DNA from: Calditrichota bacterium
Lineage (GTDB): Bacteria; Calditrichota; Calditrichia; Calditrichales; Calditrichaceae
NCBI GenBank assembly: GCA_003854985.1
Contig: RQOG01000038.1
Span: 1-64,000 of the forward strand
Direction: 5' to 3'
DNA: 64,000 bases
Every line of letters begins with the position of its first letter. The stretch's first letter is position 1. The translations under genes and the position numbers were made by a program. Shown in pieces: positions 1 through 8,560 of this stretch. The notes below the pieces were generated by a model. It was not told the origin of the DNA, ran no database searches, and saw only the letters and a list, made by a program, of their open reading frames with translations.

Positions 1-3
1 GGC

Positions 4-29
4 AAGTTATTTTTGATAACTTTTTTTGG
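4..29 (+). terminator. Intrinsic terminator of a gene left of the window
   Basis: A 7-bp stem (AAGTTAT at 4-10 with ATAACTT at 16-22), a 5-nt loop and a run of T to position 27 form a typical Rho-independent terminator on the + strand. It would end a gene that lies off the left edge. Nothing else recognisable lies before the first gene at 213. Confidence 0.6.
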
Positions 30-212
30 GGGTTGTTTTCCAGATCATCTAAAACAGCGGACTAAAATCAATAAAAACAACAAATCTATTTTAAGATCAA
101 ATTATTTAGGACAGCTCAGATCCGCCTTATAAATCCGGTAGGAATTATTTGATGAATTGTAATATTTTATTAATTTTCAGAAAGTCACCCTGATAAACGG
201 AAATATTGTTTT

Positions 213-1172
213 ATGAAAACGGTTTTAATAACAAAACAAATACCGCAAGCCGGCATTGATTTACTCTCGGAAAAGGGTTATCAGGTAATCGTCGGTGATG
301 AGGATTTTTCCTTAGCGGAAACATCCTCTATTTCCGGTCTTAAAAACATCGATGCCCTGATAACGCTTTTATCGGATCCTGTTGATAAAAAAATGATTGA
401 TTCTACGCCGAATTTAAAAATTATCGCTAATTATGCCGTTGGATATAATAATATTGATATCGATTATGCCGCTTCCAAAGGCATTTTTGTTACTAATACG
501 CCAGATGTATTAACCAATGCCACCGCCGATTTAACCTGGGCTTTAATACTTGCTGTATCCAAACGTATCGTGGAATCCGATCAGTTTATGAGGAATCGTT
601 TGTTTACCGGCTGGCAGCCAATGCTGATGCTTGGCGGAGACGTGACCGGCAAAACACTGGGAATCATAGGCGCTGGCCGGATCGGACAGGCGGTAGCCCG
701 CAGGGCAAAGGGTTTTGAAATGAATATTTTATATTCCGGAAGATCCCGTAAAGAAAAATTTGAAAAAGAAACCGGAGCAAAGAAAGTGACTCTTGAAGAA
801 CTGTTAAAACAATCCGATTTTATTAGTCTGCATTGCCCGTTAACTCCGGAAACCAGGCATCTGATTAATAGAAACAATATTTCACTGATGAAAAAATCAG
901 CGTATTTGATTAATACTTCGCGTGGTCCGGTTGTGGAAGAAGAAGCTTTGACAATGGCATTAAAGGAAAAAAATATCACCGGCGCCGGATTGGATGTTTA
1001 CGAATTTGAACCTGAAGTTAATGAAGAACTTTATAAATTGAATAATGTTGTTCTTTTGCCGCATGTAGGCAGCGGAACGCATGAAACCAGAGCGGAAATG
1101 TCCAGAATTGCGGCCAGAAATGTAATCAGTGTGCTTGAAACGGGACAGCCTTTGCATCAGGTGAATCGGTGA
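213..1172 (+). CDS. D-2-hydroxyacid dehydrogenase (glyoxylate/hydroxypyruvate reductase type)
   Basis: The protein has 319 residues, the usual length for the D-isomer-specific 2-hydroxyacid dehydrogenase family, which reduces 2-oxoacids such as glyoxylate or hydroxypyruvate with NAD(P)H in the cytoplasm. The Rossmann motif GAGRIG lies near residues 152-157. The catalytic Arg (in TSRGPVV, about 236), Glu (in EFEPEV, about 265) and His (in LPHVGSG, about 284) are all present. The ATG at 213 begins directly with the conserved first beta strand. Two further + strand genes follow (MBL hydrolase, SDR), with a gap of about 100 nt before the next. The exact substrate cannot be read from sequence; glyoxylate reductase is the most likely subgroup. 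Confidence 0.9.
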   Translation: MKTVLITKQIPQAGIDLLSEKGYQVIVGDEDFSLAETSSISGLKNIDALITLLSDPVDKKMIDSTPNLKIIANYAVGYNNIDIDYAASKGIFVTNTPDVLTNATADLTWALILAVSKRIVESDQFMRNRLFTGWQPMLMLGGDVTGKTLGIIGAGRIGQAVARRAKGFEMNILYSGRSRKEKFEKETGAKKVTLEELLKQSDFISLHCPLTPETRHLINRNNISLMKKSAYLINTSRGPVVEEEALTMALKEKNITGAGLDVYEFEPEVNEELYKLNNVVLLPHVGSGTHETRAEMSRIAARNVISVLETGQPLHQVNR

Positions 1173-1275
1173 TGAAATATATTTTACCATATACTCGTTA
1201 AAAAATATCTGGCCTGTTTATGCGCCAGTTATTTAGCGGGAAATGGATTATAAATAGATAATTAAAGGATGATAA

Positions 1276-1914
1276 ATGAAAATACATCAATTTACCGTCG
1301 GTCCTTTCGAGATGAATAGTTTCATTGTCTCGGAAGATGATAAGGCGGATTGTTTTATCATCGATGCCGGCGATGAAGAGGACCGTATAATAGAATTTAT
1401 TGAAAAGAACCATTATAATCCCGTCGCCATCATCAATACACATGGTCATATTGATCATACACGCAGGGCCTTTGAATTTCAAAGTCATTTTAATATCCCC
1501 TTCTGGATGGGCGAGGACGATCAGCCGCTACTGGAATCACTGAAAAATCAGGGGATAGCTTTTGGTATGGATGTAGCTGGTCTGCCTCATCTTGAAACCT
1601 ATTTAACGGACGGACAGAAGATAAAACTAGGCCGGATAACTTTTACCGTTCTGCATACACCGGGTCATAGCCCGGGTAGTATGAGTTTGTACACCCCCGG
1701 TCATATATTCGTGGGAGATGTGTTGTTCAAAGATTCCATCGGTCGGACAGATTTATATGGCGGAGATTATAAAACGTTAATGAAATCCATCAGGGAGAAA
1801 ATTTTACCTTTACCCGATGAAACCATTGTTTATCCCGGACACGGTCCAACCACAACCATTGGCAGGGAAAAGAAACAAAATCCGTTCTTAAATCCTACGG
1901 CCAATCCATTTTAA
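1276..1914 (+). CDS. MBL-fold metallo-hydrolase (glyoxalase II-like)
   Basis: A 212-residue metallo-beta-lactamase-fold hydrolase. The metal motif THGHIDH lies at about residues 54-60, a third metal His at about 131 (TPGHSPG), the bridging Asp at about 150 (GDVLF), and a last His in PGHG near 188. The GRTDLYGGDY segment after the Asp and the C-terminal KKQNPFL segment are typical of YcbL/GloB-type hydroxyacylglutathione hydrolase-like enzymes, usually thioester hydrolases. The length suits the short GloB-like subgroup that lacks the long C-terminal domain of true glyoxalase II. It is followed after 13 nt by an SDR gene, so the two are probably co-transcribed. The substrate is unknown. Confidence 0.88.
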   Translation: MKIHQFTVGPFEMNSFIVSEDDKADCFIIDAGDEEDRIIEFIEKNHYNPVAIINTHGHIDHTRRAFEFQSHFNIPFWMGEDDQPLLESLKNQGIAFGMDVAGLPHLETYLTDGQKIKLGRITFTVLHTPGHSPGSMSLYTPGHIFVGDVLFKDSIGRTDLYGGDYKTLMKSIREKILPLPDETIVYPGHGPTTTIGREKKQNPFLNPTANPF

Positions 1915-1927
1915 AGAGATAAACGTT

Positions 1928-2662
1928 ATGCAGTTAAAAGATAAAGTGGCATTAGTAACGGGTGGAGCAGTAAGAATTGGCAGAGCCATTTCACTTGAAC
2001 TCGCAGAGGCAGGCTGCCGGATTGCCTGTCATTATAATTCCAGCCGGGATGATGCTTTATTCCTTAAATCAGCCGTAGAAAAAAACGGAGGCGTTTTCCA
2101 TCTCGTAAAAGGGGATCTGACGCGCAGTGAATCTATTCTCTTGATTGTGAACAGCGTATTACAAAAATTTGCCCGGATTGATATCCTTATTAATAATGCC
2201 GCAATATTTTTTAAAACACCTTTAGGTTTGGTAAAGGAAAAAGATTGGGACCTTTTGCATACGCTTAATCTTAAATCAGCTTTTTTCCTTTCCCAGGAAG
2301 TCAGTCGCCATATGTTAAAGGCCGGTTCAGGTAAAATTATCAACATTGGTGATTCAGCCGCTGAGGTTCCTTTTCCCGCTTACATTCCTTATTCGGTTAC
2401 CAAAGCCGGTATTATGGCCCTGACCAGAGGATTAGCCAAAGCCCTGGCGCCTAAAATTCAGGTTAACTGTATCAATCCGGGCCCGGTGATGATACCGGAT
2501 ACCCTGACCGTTGAAGAAAAAGAATTTGCCATAAACCAAACGTTATTAAAAAGCGAAGGCTCTCCGGCGGATATTGCTAAAACGGTGCGGTTTCTTCTGG
2601 AAGGTTCGGATTATATTACCGGTGCTATAATTCCTGTGGACGGCGGCCGGCAGATCAGATAA
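1928..2662 (+). CDS. SDR oxidoreductase, pteridine reductase-like
   Basis: A 244-residue classical short-chain dehydrogenase/reductase. The N-terminal cofactor motif is TGGAVRIGRAI (residues 11-21), with NNAAIF near residue 90 and the catalytic YSVTK near 155-159. The TGG-x-RIG form and the 'CHYNSS' strand that would contact the NADP phosphate resemble pteridine reductase/FolM-type enzymes more than FabG, so reduction of a dihydropterin is a reasonable guess but is not proven. The C-terminal VDGG motif is intact. It ends 3 nt before the convergent plsX stop codon. A second SDR lies in the pterin operon at 27 kb, so the genome may carry two pterin-related reductases. Confidence 0.85.
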   Translation: MQLKDKVALVTGGAVRIGRAISLELAEAGCRIACHYNSSRDDALFLKSAVEKNGGVFHLVKGDLTRSESILLIVNSVLQKFARIDILINNAAIFFKTPLGLVKEKDWDLLHTLNLKSAFFLSQEVSRHMLKAGSGKIINIGDSAAEVPFPAYIPYSVTKAGIMALTRGLAKALAPKIQVNCINPGPVMIPDTLTVEEKEFAINQTLLKSEGSPADIAKTVRFLLEGSDYITGAIIPVDGGRQIR

Positions 2663-2665
2663 CAT

Positions 2666-3715
2666 TTAAATTTCGATAAAATCGATTCGATGTTTGTTAT
2701 TAAAATCGTCTATGGATTCTGCAATTAGTTTACAAATATTGTTTTTTACAGAAAGCTCGGCAATTCTTATGGCATTGGAAATCGCTTTGGCATTTGAACG
2801 TCCATGCGCTTTGATTACTAATTTTTCAAATCCAAGCACGGGTGCGCCTCCATATTCGGAATAATCGGTTTTTTCTTTCAGTTTTTGGACGCCGGTTCTC
2901 AGCAAGGCTAAACCGATCTTCCAGCTCCATTTTTTCTTGAATGCATAAACGCCCATGTCTTTAATGACTTCACTTACGCCTTCCAGCATTTTTAAAACCA
3001 CGTTACCGACAAAGCCTTCGGTTATCACAACATCGGCGTAACCTTTGGGAATATCTTTTCCCTCTATATTACCAATAAAATTAATACCTTCTGCCGCTTT
3101 AAGATATTTGTAGGTCTTGGTTAATGTTTCACCGCCTTTTGTTTCTTCCTCTCCGATGTTCAGCAACGCTACATGAGGATCTGCTATATCAAGAACCTGC
3201 CGGGCATAATAACTGCCCATAAAAGCAAAATGTACTAATTGTTTAGGTGTACATTTAATAGTCGCCCCCACATCTAACATTAAGGCAAAGCCTTTGCTTT
3301 CCCTATAAAATTTGGCAACCGGATATATGGACGCCATTGCAGATCGTTCAATGCCGGGAATTATGCTGAGGCTCTGTGCGGCGGATAGAATAACAGCACC
3401 GGTATTTCCTGCGCTGACAAGCGCATTCGCAAGTCCGTCGTTGACTAGTCTGGCGGCAATTAAGAGACTGGCCTGGGGTTTTGCCGCTAAGGCTTGTTTA
3501 GGTGAATCATCCATGGTAACCATTTGATCGGTATGGATAATTTCCAATCGCGATCTGTCGATTTTTCCCGGTAGAAATTCCTCGATTTTATTTTCATTGC
3601 CCACGAGGATAATATTCAGCTCCTGATGATTATCCAGTGCAATTAAGACGCCGGCCACGATTTCTTTTGGGGCATGATCGCCTCCCATCGCGTCAACAGC
3701 TATTTTTACAGACAT
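2666..3715 (-). CDS. plsX: Phosphate acyltransferase PlsX
   Basis: PlsX converts acyl-ACP and phosphate to acyl-phosphate, the first step of phospholipid synthesis through the PlsX/PlsY route, at the inner face of the membrane. The 349-residue length and the N-terminal VAVDAMGGDHAP-type motif (here IAVDAMGGDHAPKEIV) identify it, together with 'SAGNTGA' near residue 102 and 'GFVGNVVLK' near 235. The ATG at 3715 follows a GGGAGAA ribosome binding site. It is unusual in standing alone: plsX normally sits beside rpmF and fabH/fabD, and here its neighbours are an SDR (convergent) and polX (upstream, same strand). Confidence 0.96.
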   Translation of the reverse strand: MSVKIAVDAMGGDHAPKEIVAGVLIALDNHQELNIILVGNENKIEEFLPGKIDRSRLEIIHTDQMVTMDDSPKQALAAKPQASLLIAARLVNDGLANALVSAGNTGAVILSAAQSLSIIPGIERSAMASIYPVAKFYRESKGFALMLDVGATIKCTPKQLVHFAFMGSYYARQVLDIADPHVALLNIGEEETKGGETLTKTYKYLKAAEGINFIGNIEGKDIPKGYADVVITEGFVGNVVLKMLEGVSEVIKDMGVYAFKKKWSWKIGLALLRTGVQKLKEKTDYSEYGGAPVLGFEKLVIKAHGRSNAKAISNAIRIAELSVKNNICKLIAESIDDFNNKHRIDFIEI

Positions 3716-3784
3716 TTATTCTCCCGGTAATCAGGGCAAACTATTAATATTTTGGTATAAATATAACTAAATATTTGTTAACAA

Positions 3785-5521
3785 TCATTTAAGTTTAAAA
3801 AAGGATGTTACAGCATCACAACTTCTGGTGTTTAAAACCCTGTCTGCAGTAAACCAGCCTTTTCTTGCTATGCCTACACCATATCTAAAATCTTCAATGC
3901 CGTCAATAGAATGGGCATCGGGATTAATTGACGTGATTAATTGGTGCTTTTCGGCCAGCCGGCCCCAATGCCAATCCATATCCAGGCGATGAGGATTGGC
4001 ATTAATTTCTATGATAACATTGTTTTGGACGGCGCATTCGATTATGGCTTCCATATCGACCTGATAAGCCTCTCGCCCTAAAAGAAGCCGCCCCGAGGGA
4101 TGTCCCAGCATAGTCGTACAGGGATGCTTCAGGGCTGAGCAAATTCTTTTGGTCATTTCCTTTTGGGACAGATTAAACGCGGAATGCACGGATGCGATAA
4201 CAAAATCAAAACTTTCTAAAACATCGTCGTCATAATCAAGTTTTCCTGATGTTAATATATCCGACTCGATTCCTATAAATATTGTAAAATCTGTAAATTC
4301 TTCGTTGAGTTTTTCAATTTCTTCATGTTGTTTTTTAATCCGTTCTTCATCCAGACCATTGGCATAAAAAGCAGACTTGCTGTGGTCCGTAATACCCAGA
4401 TATTCAAATCCCAGTGATCTGCATTTTTCCGCCAATTCCCTGATACTGTTTGATCCGTCGCTCCAGACGCTGTGCGCATGAAAAACACCTTTAATCTGAT
4501 TTTCCTGTACTAAATTTGGTAATTCATGGCGGCCGGCGGCCTCAATTTCACCCATATTTTCACGCAATTCAGGCGGAATATACTGAAGACTGAAAAAACT
4601 GTATATCTCATGCTCATCGGCGCATTTTTCCGATTTGTCGTTATTTCCTTTAAATATACCGTATTCATTCATCCGGCAATTTTTATCCTTCGCAAGCTGA
4701 CGCATGGCCGTATTATGTTCTTTACTGCCGGTGGAATGATGCAATAAAAATGGAAATTGATCAGTTTCCACTAATCTTAAATCACAATGAATACCATGTT
4801 TCATAACGATCGTTGTTTTTGTTTTTCCGTGCGCCAGACTCTGTTTATTATCCGGATAATTAACAAAGTAGTCCATGATTGTTTGCTGATCCTGTTTTTT
4901 TGCCGAACCTACAATATCTATATCATGGATAATTTCCTTTTTTCGCCTCAGACTTCCGGCAATTTCCAGGTCTATTATCCCCGGCGCCTTATGCAGATAT
5001 TCAAGAACCTGTTCTGCTATCCTTTTTGCCGGAGGATAATGATACTGCTCATCATATTTTTTCTTTAATTGAATCGATTTTAATAGGTTATCCTGTGTTT
5101 TCTGACCAAAACCAGGAAGATCGCGTAATCTGTTTTCCTTACAGGCATATTCCAGAGAGCCTATACTGTCAACGCCTAATTTTTCATAAACAGTTTTAAC
5201 TTTTTTAGCTCCCAAACCCTAGATAGTTAATAAATCTAATAGCCCTGAAGGTACCGAGGCTTTTAATTCTTCATAATACGGAAGAGAGCCGGTTTCAACC
5301 AGGGTTTTTAATTTCAATGCAATAGCCTGACCGATTCCTTTTACTTGCTGAATCTTTCCGGATCTGATCAAATCGGAAATATCGTCGTTAGCCATTTCAA
5401 GAGCTCTGGCGGCATTGGTATAGGCTCTGGATTTAAAAGGATTTTCGCCTTTTAATTCTAAGAGAACAGCAATATTATTTAGAATCTCTATAATAGATTT
5501 TTTATCCACTTTATAATCCAT
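3785..5521 (-). pseudogene. polX: DNA polymerase/3'-5' exonuclease PolX, interrupted by an in-frame TAG
   Basis: Read through one stop codon this gene encodes 578 residues, the normal length of bacterial PolX (beta-type gap-filling polymerase plus PHP exonuclease). The first 100 residues contain the helix-hairpin-helix repeats. Codon 101 is TAG (5221-5219), and the same frame continues at once with GLGAKKVKTVYEKLGV, the second half of the conserved '(I)PGLGpKK' hairpin. Downstream are the nucleotidyltransferase motif GSLRRKKE...HDIDIVGS (near 190-205) and a complete PHP domain: HAHSVWSDG, GITDHS, LGHPSGRLL, INANPHR and NPDAHS. The ATG at 5521 (MDYKVDKK) is preferred to the upstream non-ATG start. 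A TTG two codons after the stop could restart translation, but it lies inside the motif. Nothing else is decayed, so this is a fresh nonsense mutation, a base-call error or readthrough. Confidence 0.88.
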
Positions 5522-5529
5522 AAAAAGAT

Positions 5530-5569
5530 ATTGCCTGTTCTGTAAACATACCAAGAAAGAACAGGCAAT
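5530..5569. repeat. Perfect 12-bp inverted repeat upstream of polX
   Basis: ATTGCCTGTTCT (5530-5541) is repeated as its exact reverse complement at 5558-5569, with a 16-nt spacer. On the - strand the hairpin is followed by ATCTTTTT and then directly by the polX ATG at 5521. It could therefore be a terminator/attenuator of the upstream small ORF or an operator for polX. The sequence alone does not decide. Confidence 0.6.
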
Positions 5570-5635
5570 GCAAAGATGGTTTTTTATTTATATAAAGGAT
5601 TATAAAGCGATGATAAACCGCGATAAAAAAAAGGC

Positions 5636-5803
5636 TTATGAAGCAAATGGCAACTGTTGGAAGGCAGGAATAAATTTATCCTGTTTCTCATTTTTCCTGA
5701 AAATAGCTGTAATATACTGAAATTCAGCCGGAGAAAATTCGCGCTCCGGATGCGCATAGGTGAAAAACTTAGACTTGATCTTTATCTTCATTTTAATTTT
5801 CAT
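5636..5803 (-). CDS. Small hypothetical protein (55 aa)
   Basis: This short ORF lies alone in the 5.5-6.0 kb gap. It begins at the third of three consecutive ATG codons (5803), with TTAAGGA about 6-7 nt upstream as a convincing ribosome binding site. It encodes a basic N-terminus rich in alternating Lys/Ile (MKIKMKIKIKSK) followed by an ordinary-looking sequence with 'AEFQYITAIFRKNEKQD'. The stop TAA is followed by a run of eight T, and the inverted repeat at 5530-5569 lies downstream. No family is recognised and there is no signal peptide or membrane segment. The support is the start site and composition only, so it may be spurious. The rest of the gap (5804-6003) holds nothing I can name. 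Confidence 0.4.
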   Translation of the reverse strand: MKIKMKIKIKSKFFTYAHPEREFSPAEFQYITAIFRKNEKQDKFIPAFQQLPFAS

Positions 5804-6003
5804 CATCATTCCTTAATACTAGTTTTACTTACCAAAAATCTGCTCAAGACACCGCGAAAATAGTCTTAACATTTAATTTATATCGTGATTAGGGTCACTA
5901 TAACCCATTTTTTAGGAAATATTATTCCCGTTTTCAATTTCCGTCTGTTTTGATAGAAATATTGACGCTAAGATACAAATTATTTGCGATTTGTCAACAA
6001 AAT

Positions 6004-7590
6004 TCAACCTGCATGAATCTTTTGAGGAATTTTACTCATCGCCCTTTCGCTCAGGGCCGTTATGGTGAGCGAAGGATTAACACCCGGATTAGCCGACACT
6101 GCCGATCCGTCGCAGACATACATATTTTCATAATTGAAAACTTTATGATTCTTGTCAATAACGCCTTCCTGCGGATTACTTCCCATGGTACATCCGCCTA
6201 AAATATGAGCCGTAGTCGGGATGCCGGCAACGGTTTCGGTGATTAAAGCAACCGGCTTTCCGTTAACCAATTCGGCATATTTTTTCACCAGAACCTGGGA
6301 TTCCGGGATAAAAGCCGTAGGCGCAGGGCCATCTTCCATTTTCGATTTCATTCCATACCAGCATTTGCTGAACCGAAGCGTGCTGTTAAGTGTCTGCATA
6401 AATAACAGTATCTGCGTTCTTTTGGCAAAATCCCATACAAACATCGCTTTTATATTGTTAACAGGATGTTTGATAAAATCAATGGCCACATTAATCAGAC
6501 GTCTGAAAACATTTCCCCCGCTTACCATCGGCGCTAAAAGTAAACGCCAGAAACCCGAACCGGAAGCATATCTAACAGGTTCCAGATGGCTATGTTCATC
6601 CGTGTGTAAAATTGACCCGATAGCCACACCTTCGGAAAAAGAAGTGTTCTTATCAAAGGTTATCACTCCCGACAGGCTTTCAGAGTTCGTACGTATTCCA
6701 TACCCGACTCTGTCCGATAAATTCGGCAGGGATTTTTTCTTAAGTTTCAATAAGAGTGGAACGGTTCCTAAAACGCCTCCGGCAAACACCACGCCTTTTG
6801 CCGAACAATATTTTTTTCTTCTAAAAACACTGGTGGATTTTCGCCATTCAATCCGGTAACCATCCGAGCCCGATTTATCTTTTAAGGGATGTATTTCATA
6901 TACTTCGGATTCTGCTTGTATCACAGCTCCTTTTTTCTCGGCGAAATATATATAGTTATAATCAAGTGTGTTTTTCGCGCCAAACCGGCAGCCCGTCATG
7001 CACCCGCCGCAAAAATTGCAGCCGGTGCGTGATGGTCCTTCTCCTCCAAAATAAGGATCGGGGACTGTTTTATTCGACTCTCCAAAATAAACCGCCACAT
7101 TGGTCGGTTCAAAATAACCTGACCTCCCGGTAAGTTCACCGATTTTTTGTAAAGCTATATCTCCTGTCTGCAACCGCTGATTTGGCGTTGCATTTAACAT
7201 GGAAAGCGCGGTTGGATAATGTTCCTTTAATTCGGATTCCCAGTCAGCTAAAGAAGCCCAGCTATCTGCCTTAAAAAATTCCTTTTTCGGCACAGGCAAT
7301 GTATTGGCATATACCAGCGAACCTCCACCAACTCCGACGCCGGAAAGGATGGTAATATGCCTGAAGAAGCTGATTTTAAAAAAACCATAAAATTTTAAAA
7401 CAGGTAACCACATCCATCGCTTAAGATTCCAGTTTGTTTTGGGAAAATCGTTGGGTTCAAATTTTCTACCCTTCTCCAGAACAATAACCCTGTAACCTTT
7501 TTCTGCTAATCGCAGTGCGGAAACGGCGCCTCCGAATCCGCTGCCGATAACCGCGTAATCATAATCATATTTAGTATCAGAATCCTGCAA
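6004..7590 (-). CDS. GMC-family FAD-dependent oxidoreductase (cholesterol oxidase-like)
   Basis: A 528-residue flavoprotein that oxidises an alcohol. The FAD-binding motif DYAVIGSGFGGAVSALRLA starts at about residue 11, with the ribose-binding Glu in VLEKG. A Cys-rich segment (CNFCGGCMTGCRFGAKNT, about 190-207) is typical of bacterial GMC/cholesterol-oxidase-like enzymes. The C-terminus holds HILGGCTMG, the FAD-contacting DGSAVSANPGVNPSLTITALSERA and the likely catalytic His in GGC/NP context. The start codon appears to be TTG (7590), preceded by AAGG 11 nt upstream, because there is no Met before the FAD motif. It is the last gene of an ALDH-CPBP-GMC operon, 3 nt after the CPBP gene. The pairing suggests oxidation of an alcohol to an acid; the substrate is unknown. 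Confidence 0.88.
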   Translation of the reverse strand: MQDSDTKYDYDYAVIGSGFGGAVSALRLAEKGYRVIVLEKGRKFEPNDFPKTNWNLKRWMWLPVLKFYGFFKISFFRHITILSGVGVGGGSLVYANTLPVPKKEFFKADSWASLADWESELKEHYPTALSMLNATPNQRLQTGDIALQKIGELTGRSGYFEPTNVAVYFGESNKTVPDPYFGGEGPSRTGCNFCGGCMTGCRFGAKNTLDYNYIYFAEKKGAVIQAESEVYEIHPLKDKSGSDGYRIEWRKSTSVFRRKKYCSAKGVVFAGGVLGTVPLLLKLKKKSLPNLSDRVGYGIRTNSESLSGVITFDKNTSFSEGVAIGSILHTDEHSHLEPVRYASGSGFWRLLLAPMVSGGNVFRRLINVAIDFIKHPVNNIKAMFVWDFAKRTQILLFMQTLNSTLRFSKCWYGMKSKMEDGPAPTAFIPESQVLVKKYAELVNGKPVALITETVAGIPTTAHILGGCTMGSNPQEGVIDKNHKVFNYENMYVCDGSAVSANPGVNPSLTITALSERAMSKIPQKIHAG

Positions 7591-7593
7591 TTT

Positions 7594-8538
7594 TTATATT
7601 ACCTTCTCATACGGCGCTTTTTTATACTTAAAATGCAGAAAAATCGTGATTATGATGATTCCTGCCGTCGCCAATAATGAACCTTCCAGGCCGAAATCTC
7701 CTCCGGTAAGCAGCTCATTGCCCTGTAAATTTTGTACAATAATACTTTGTTCTGTTGTGCCGCTGACTTCATAACCAAAAACAGGACCCTGAAAATAATT
7801 CCAGGTTAAATGCATACCGATCGGCAGCCAGAGATTCTGTTTATGAATATAATAGATACCGAGAACAATTCCGGCCAAAAACAGATTTACCAAGGCCAGA
7901 ATAGACAGGTTGGGATTTCCCAGATGGATTGCCATGAATAATGCCGAGGTGATAACAAGGGCTAAGTATTTATTTACGGATTCACAAAAATTGCTTAGCA
8001 CATAACCTCTGAACATAATTTCTTCGTTTAAGGCAACTACGATATACAAGAACAAGGAAATAGAAAGACTAAGAATATCAATTCTGTATTCAGCTATCGT
8101 TAAATTACCCGTTAACATAAGCACTAAGGTTCCAAATATAATCAGGACAAAACCCAGGACTAAACCCCAGATTAAATCAACGCCATATCCTTTATATTTG
8201 AATCCGAGAGACAACATGGTTTTTCGATCAATAAATTTTCTGAAAATCCATACCATCAGCAGCATCGCCAGAAATCCTGCAACTTGCAGAATTGTCCGCT
8301 CATTGGATCCCATTAGTTCGTAAATCTGGGCCCGGTCGGTCATAACCGTAGCCAGATCGATGCCCTTTACGATCAGAATAATCAGAAAAGTAACGCCTAT
8401 GACAACAGTGCTGGCAATAGCATTAGCCAGTAAAAATAAAACGGCTCTTAGCCATCCCCATTTGATAGCCGGCGATTTTTCTTCATGTTTTTTAACACTT
8501 TCGGTCGGAAAAGCAGGATCAATTTCAAAGTTATCCAT
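7594..8538 (-). CDS. CPBP-family intramembrane glutamic protease (CAAX/Abi type)
   Basis: A 314-residue multi-spanning membrane protein with the CPBP signature: NEEIMFRGYVL (the EExxxR motif), FMAIHLGNP and PIGMHLTWNYFQG (the two conserved His motifs). Such proteins are Rce1-like proteases or immunity/sorting factors of the inner membrane. The ATG at 8538 is chosen because GGAGGAAGTT immediately precedes it. The in-frame ATG at 8550 overlaps this ribosome binding site and has none of its own. About eight hydrophobic segments are visible between residues 30 and 310. It sits between an aldehyde dehydrogenase (10 nt upstream stop of the operon neighbour) and a GMC oxidoreductase. Its role in that operon is not evident. 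Confidence 0.87.
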   Translation of the reverse strand: MDNFEIDPAFPTESVKKHEEKSPAIKWGWLRAVLFLLANAIASTVVIGVTFLIILIVKGIDLATVMTDRAQIYELMGSNERTILQVAGFLAMLLMVWIFRKFIDRKTMLSLGFKYKGYGVDLIWGLVLGFVLIIFGTLVLMLTGNLTIAEYRIDILSLSISLFLYIVVALNEEIMFRGYVLSNFCESVNKYLALVITSALFMAIHLGNPNLSILALVNLFLAGIVLGIYYIHKQNLWLPIGMHLTWNYFQGPVFGYEVSGTTEQSIIVQNLQGNELLTGGDFGLEGSLLATAGIIIITIFLHFKYKKAPYEKVI

Positions 8539-8560
8539 AACTTCCTCCATTTGAATTTTG

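Noticed and set aside
5657-5863. 68-codon ORF on the + strand in the polX-GMC gap
   Set aside because: It has no ribosome binding site and an improbable composition. The opposite strand carries a better-supported small ORF with a good start.
6221-6859. 212-codon + strand ORF inside the GMC oxidoreductase gene
   Set aside because: It is the antisense of a clearly conserved flavoprotein. Its Pro/Thr/Ser pattern is that of a shadow frame.
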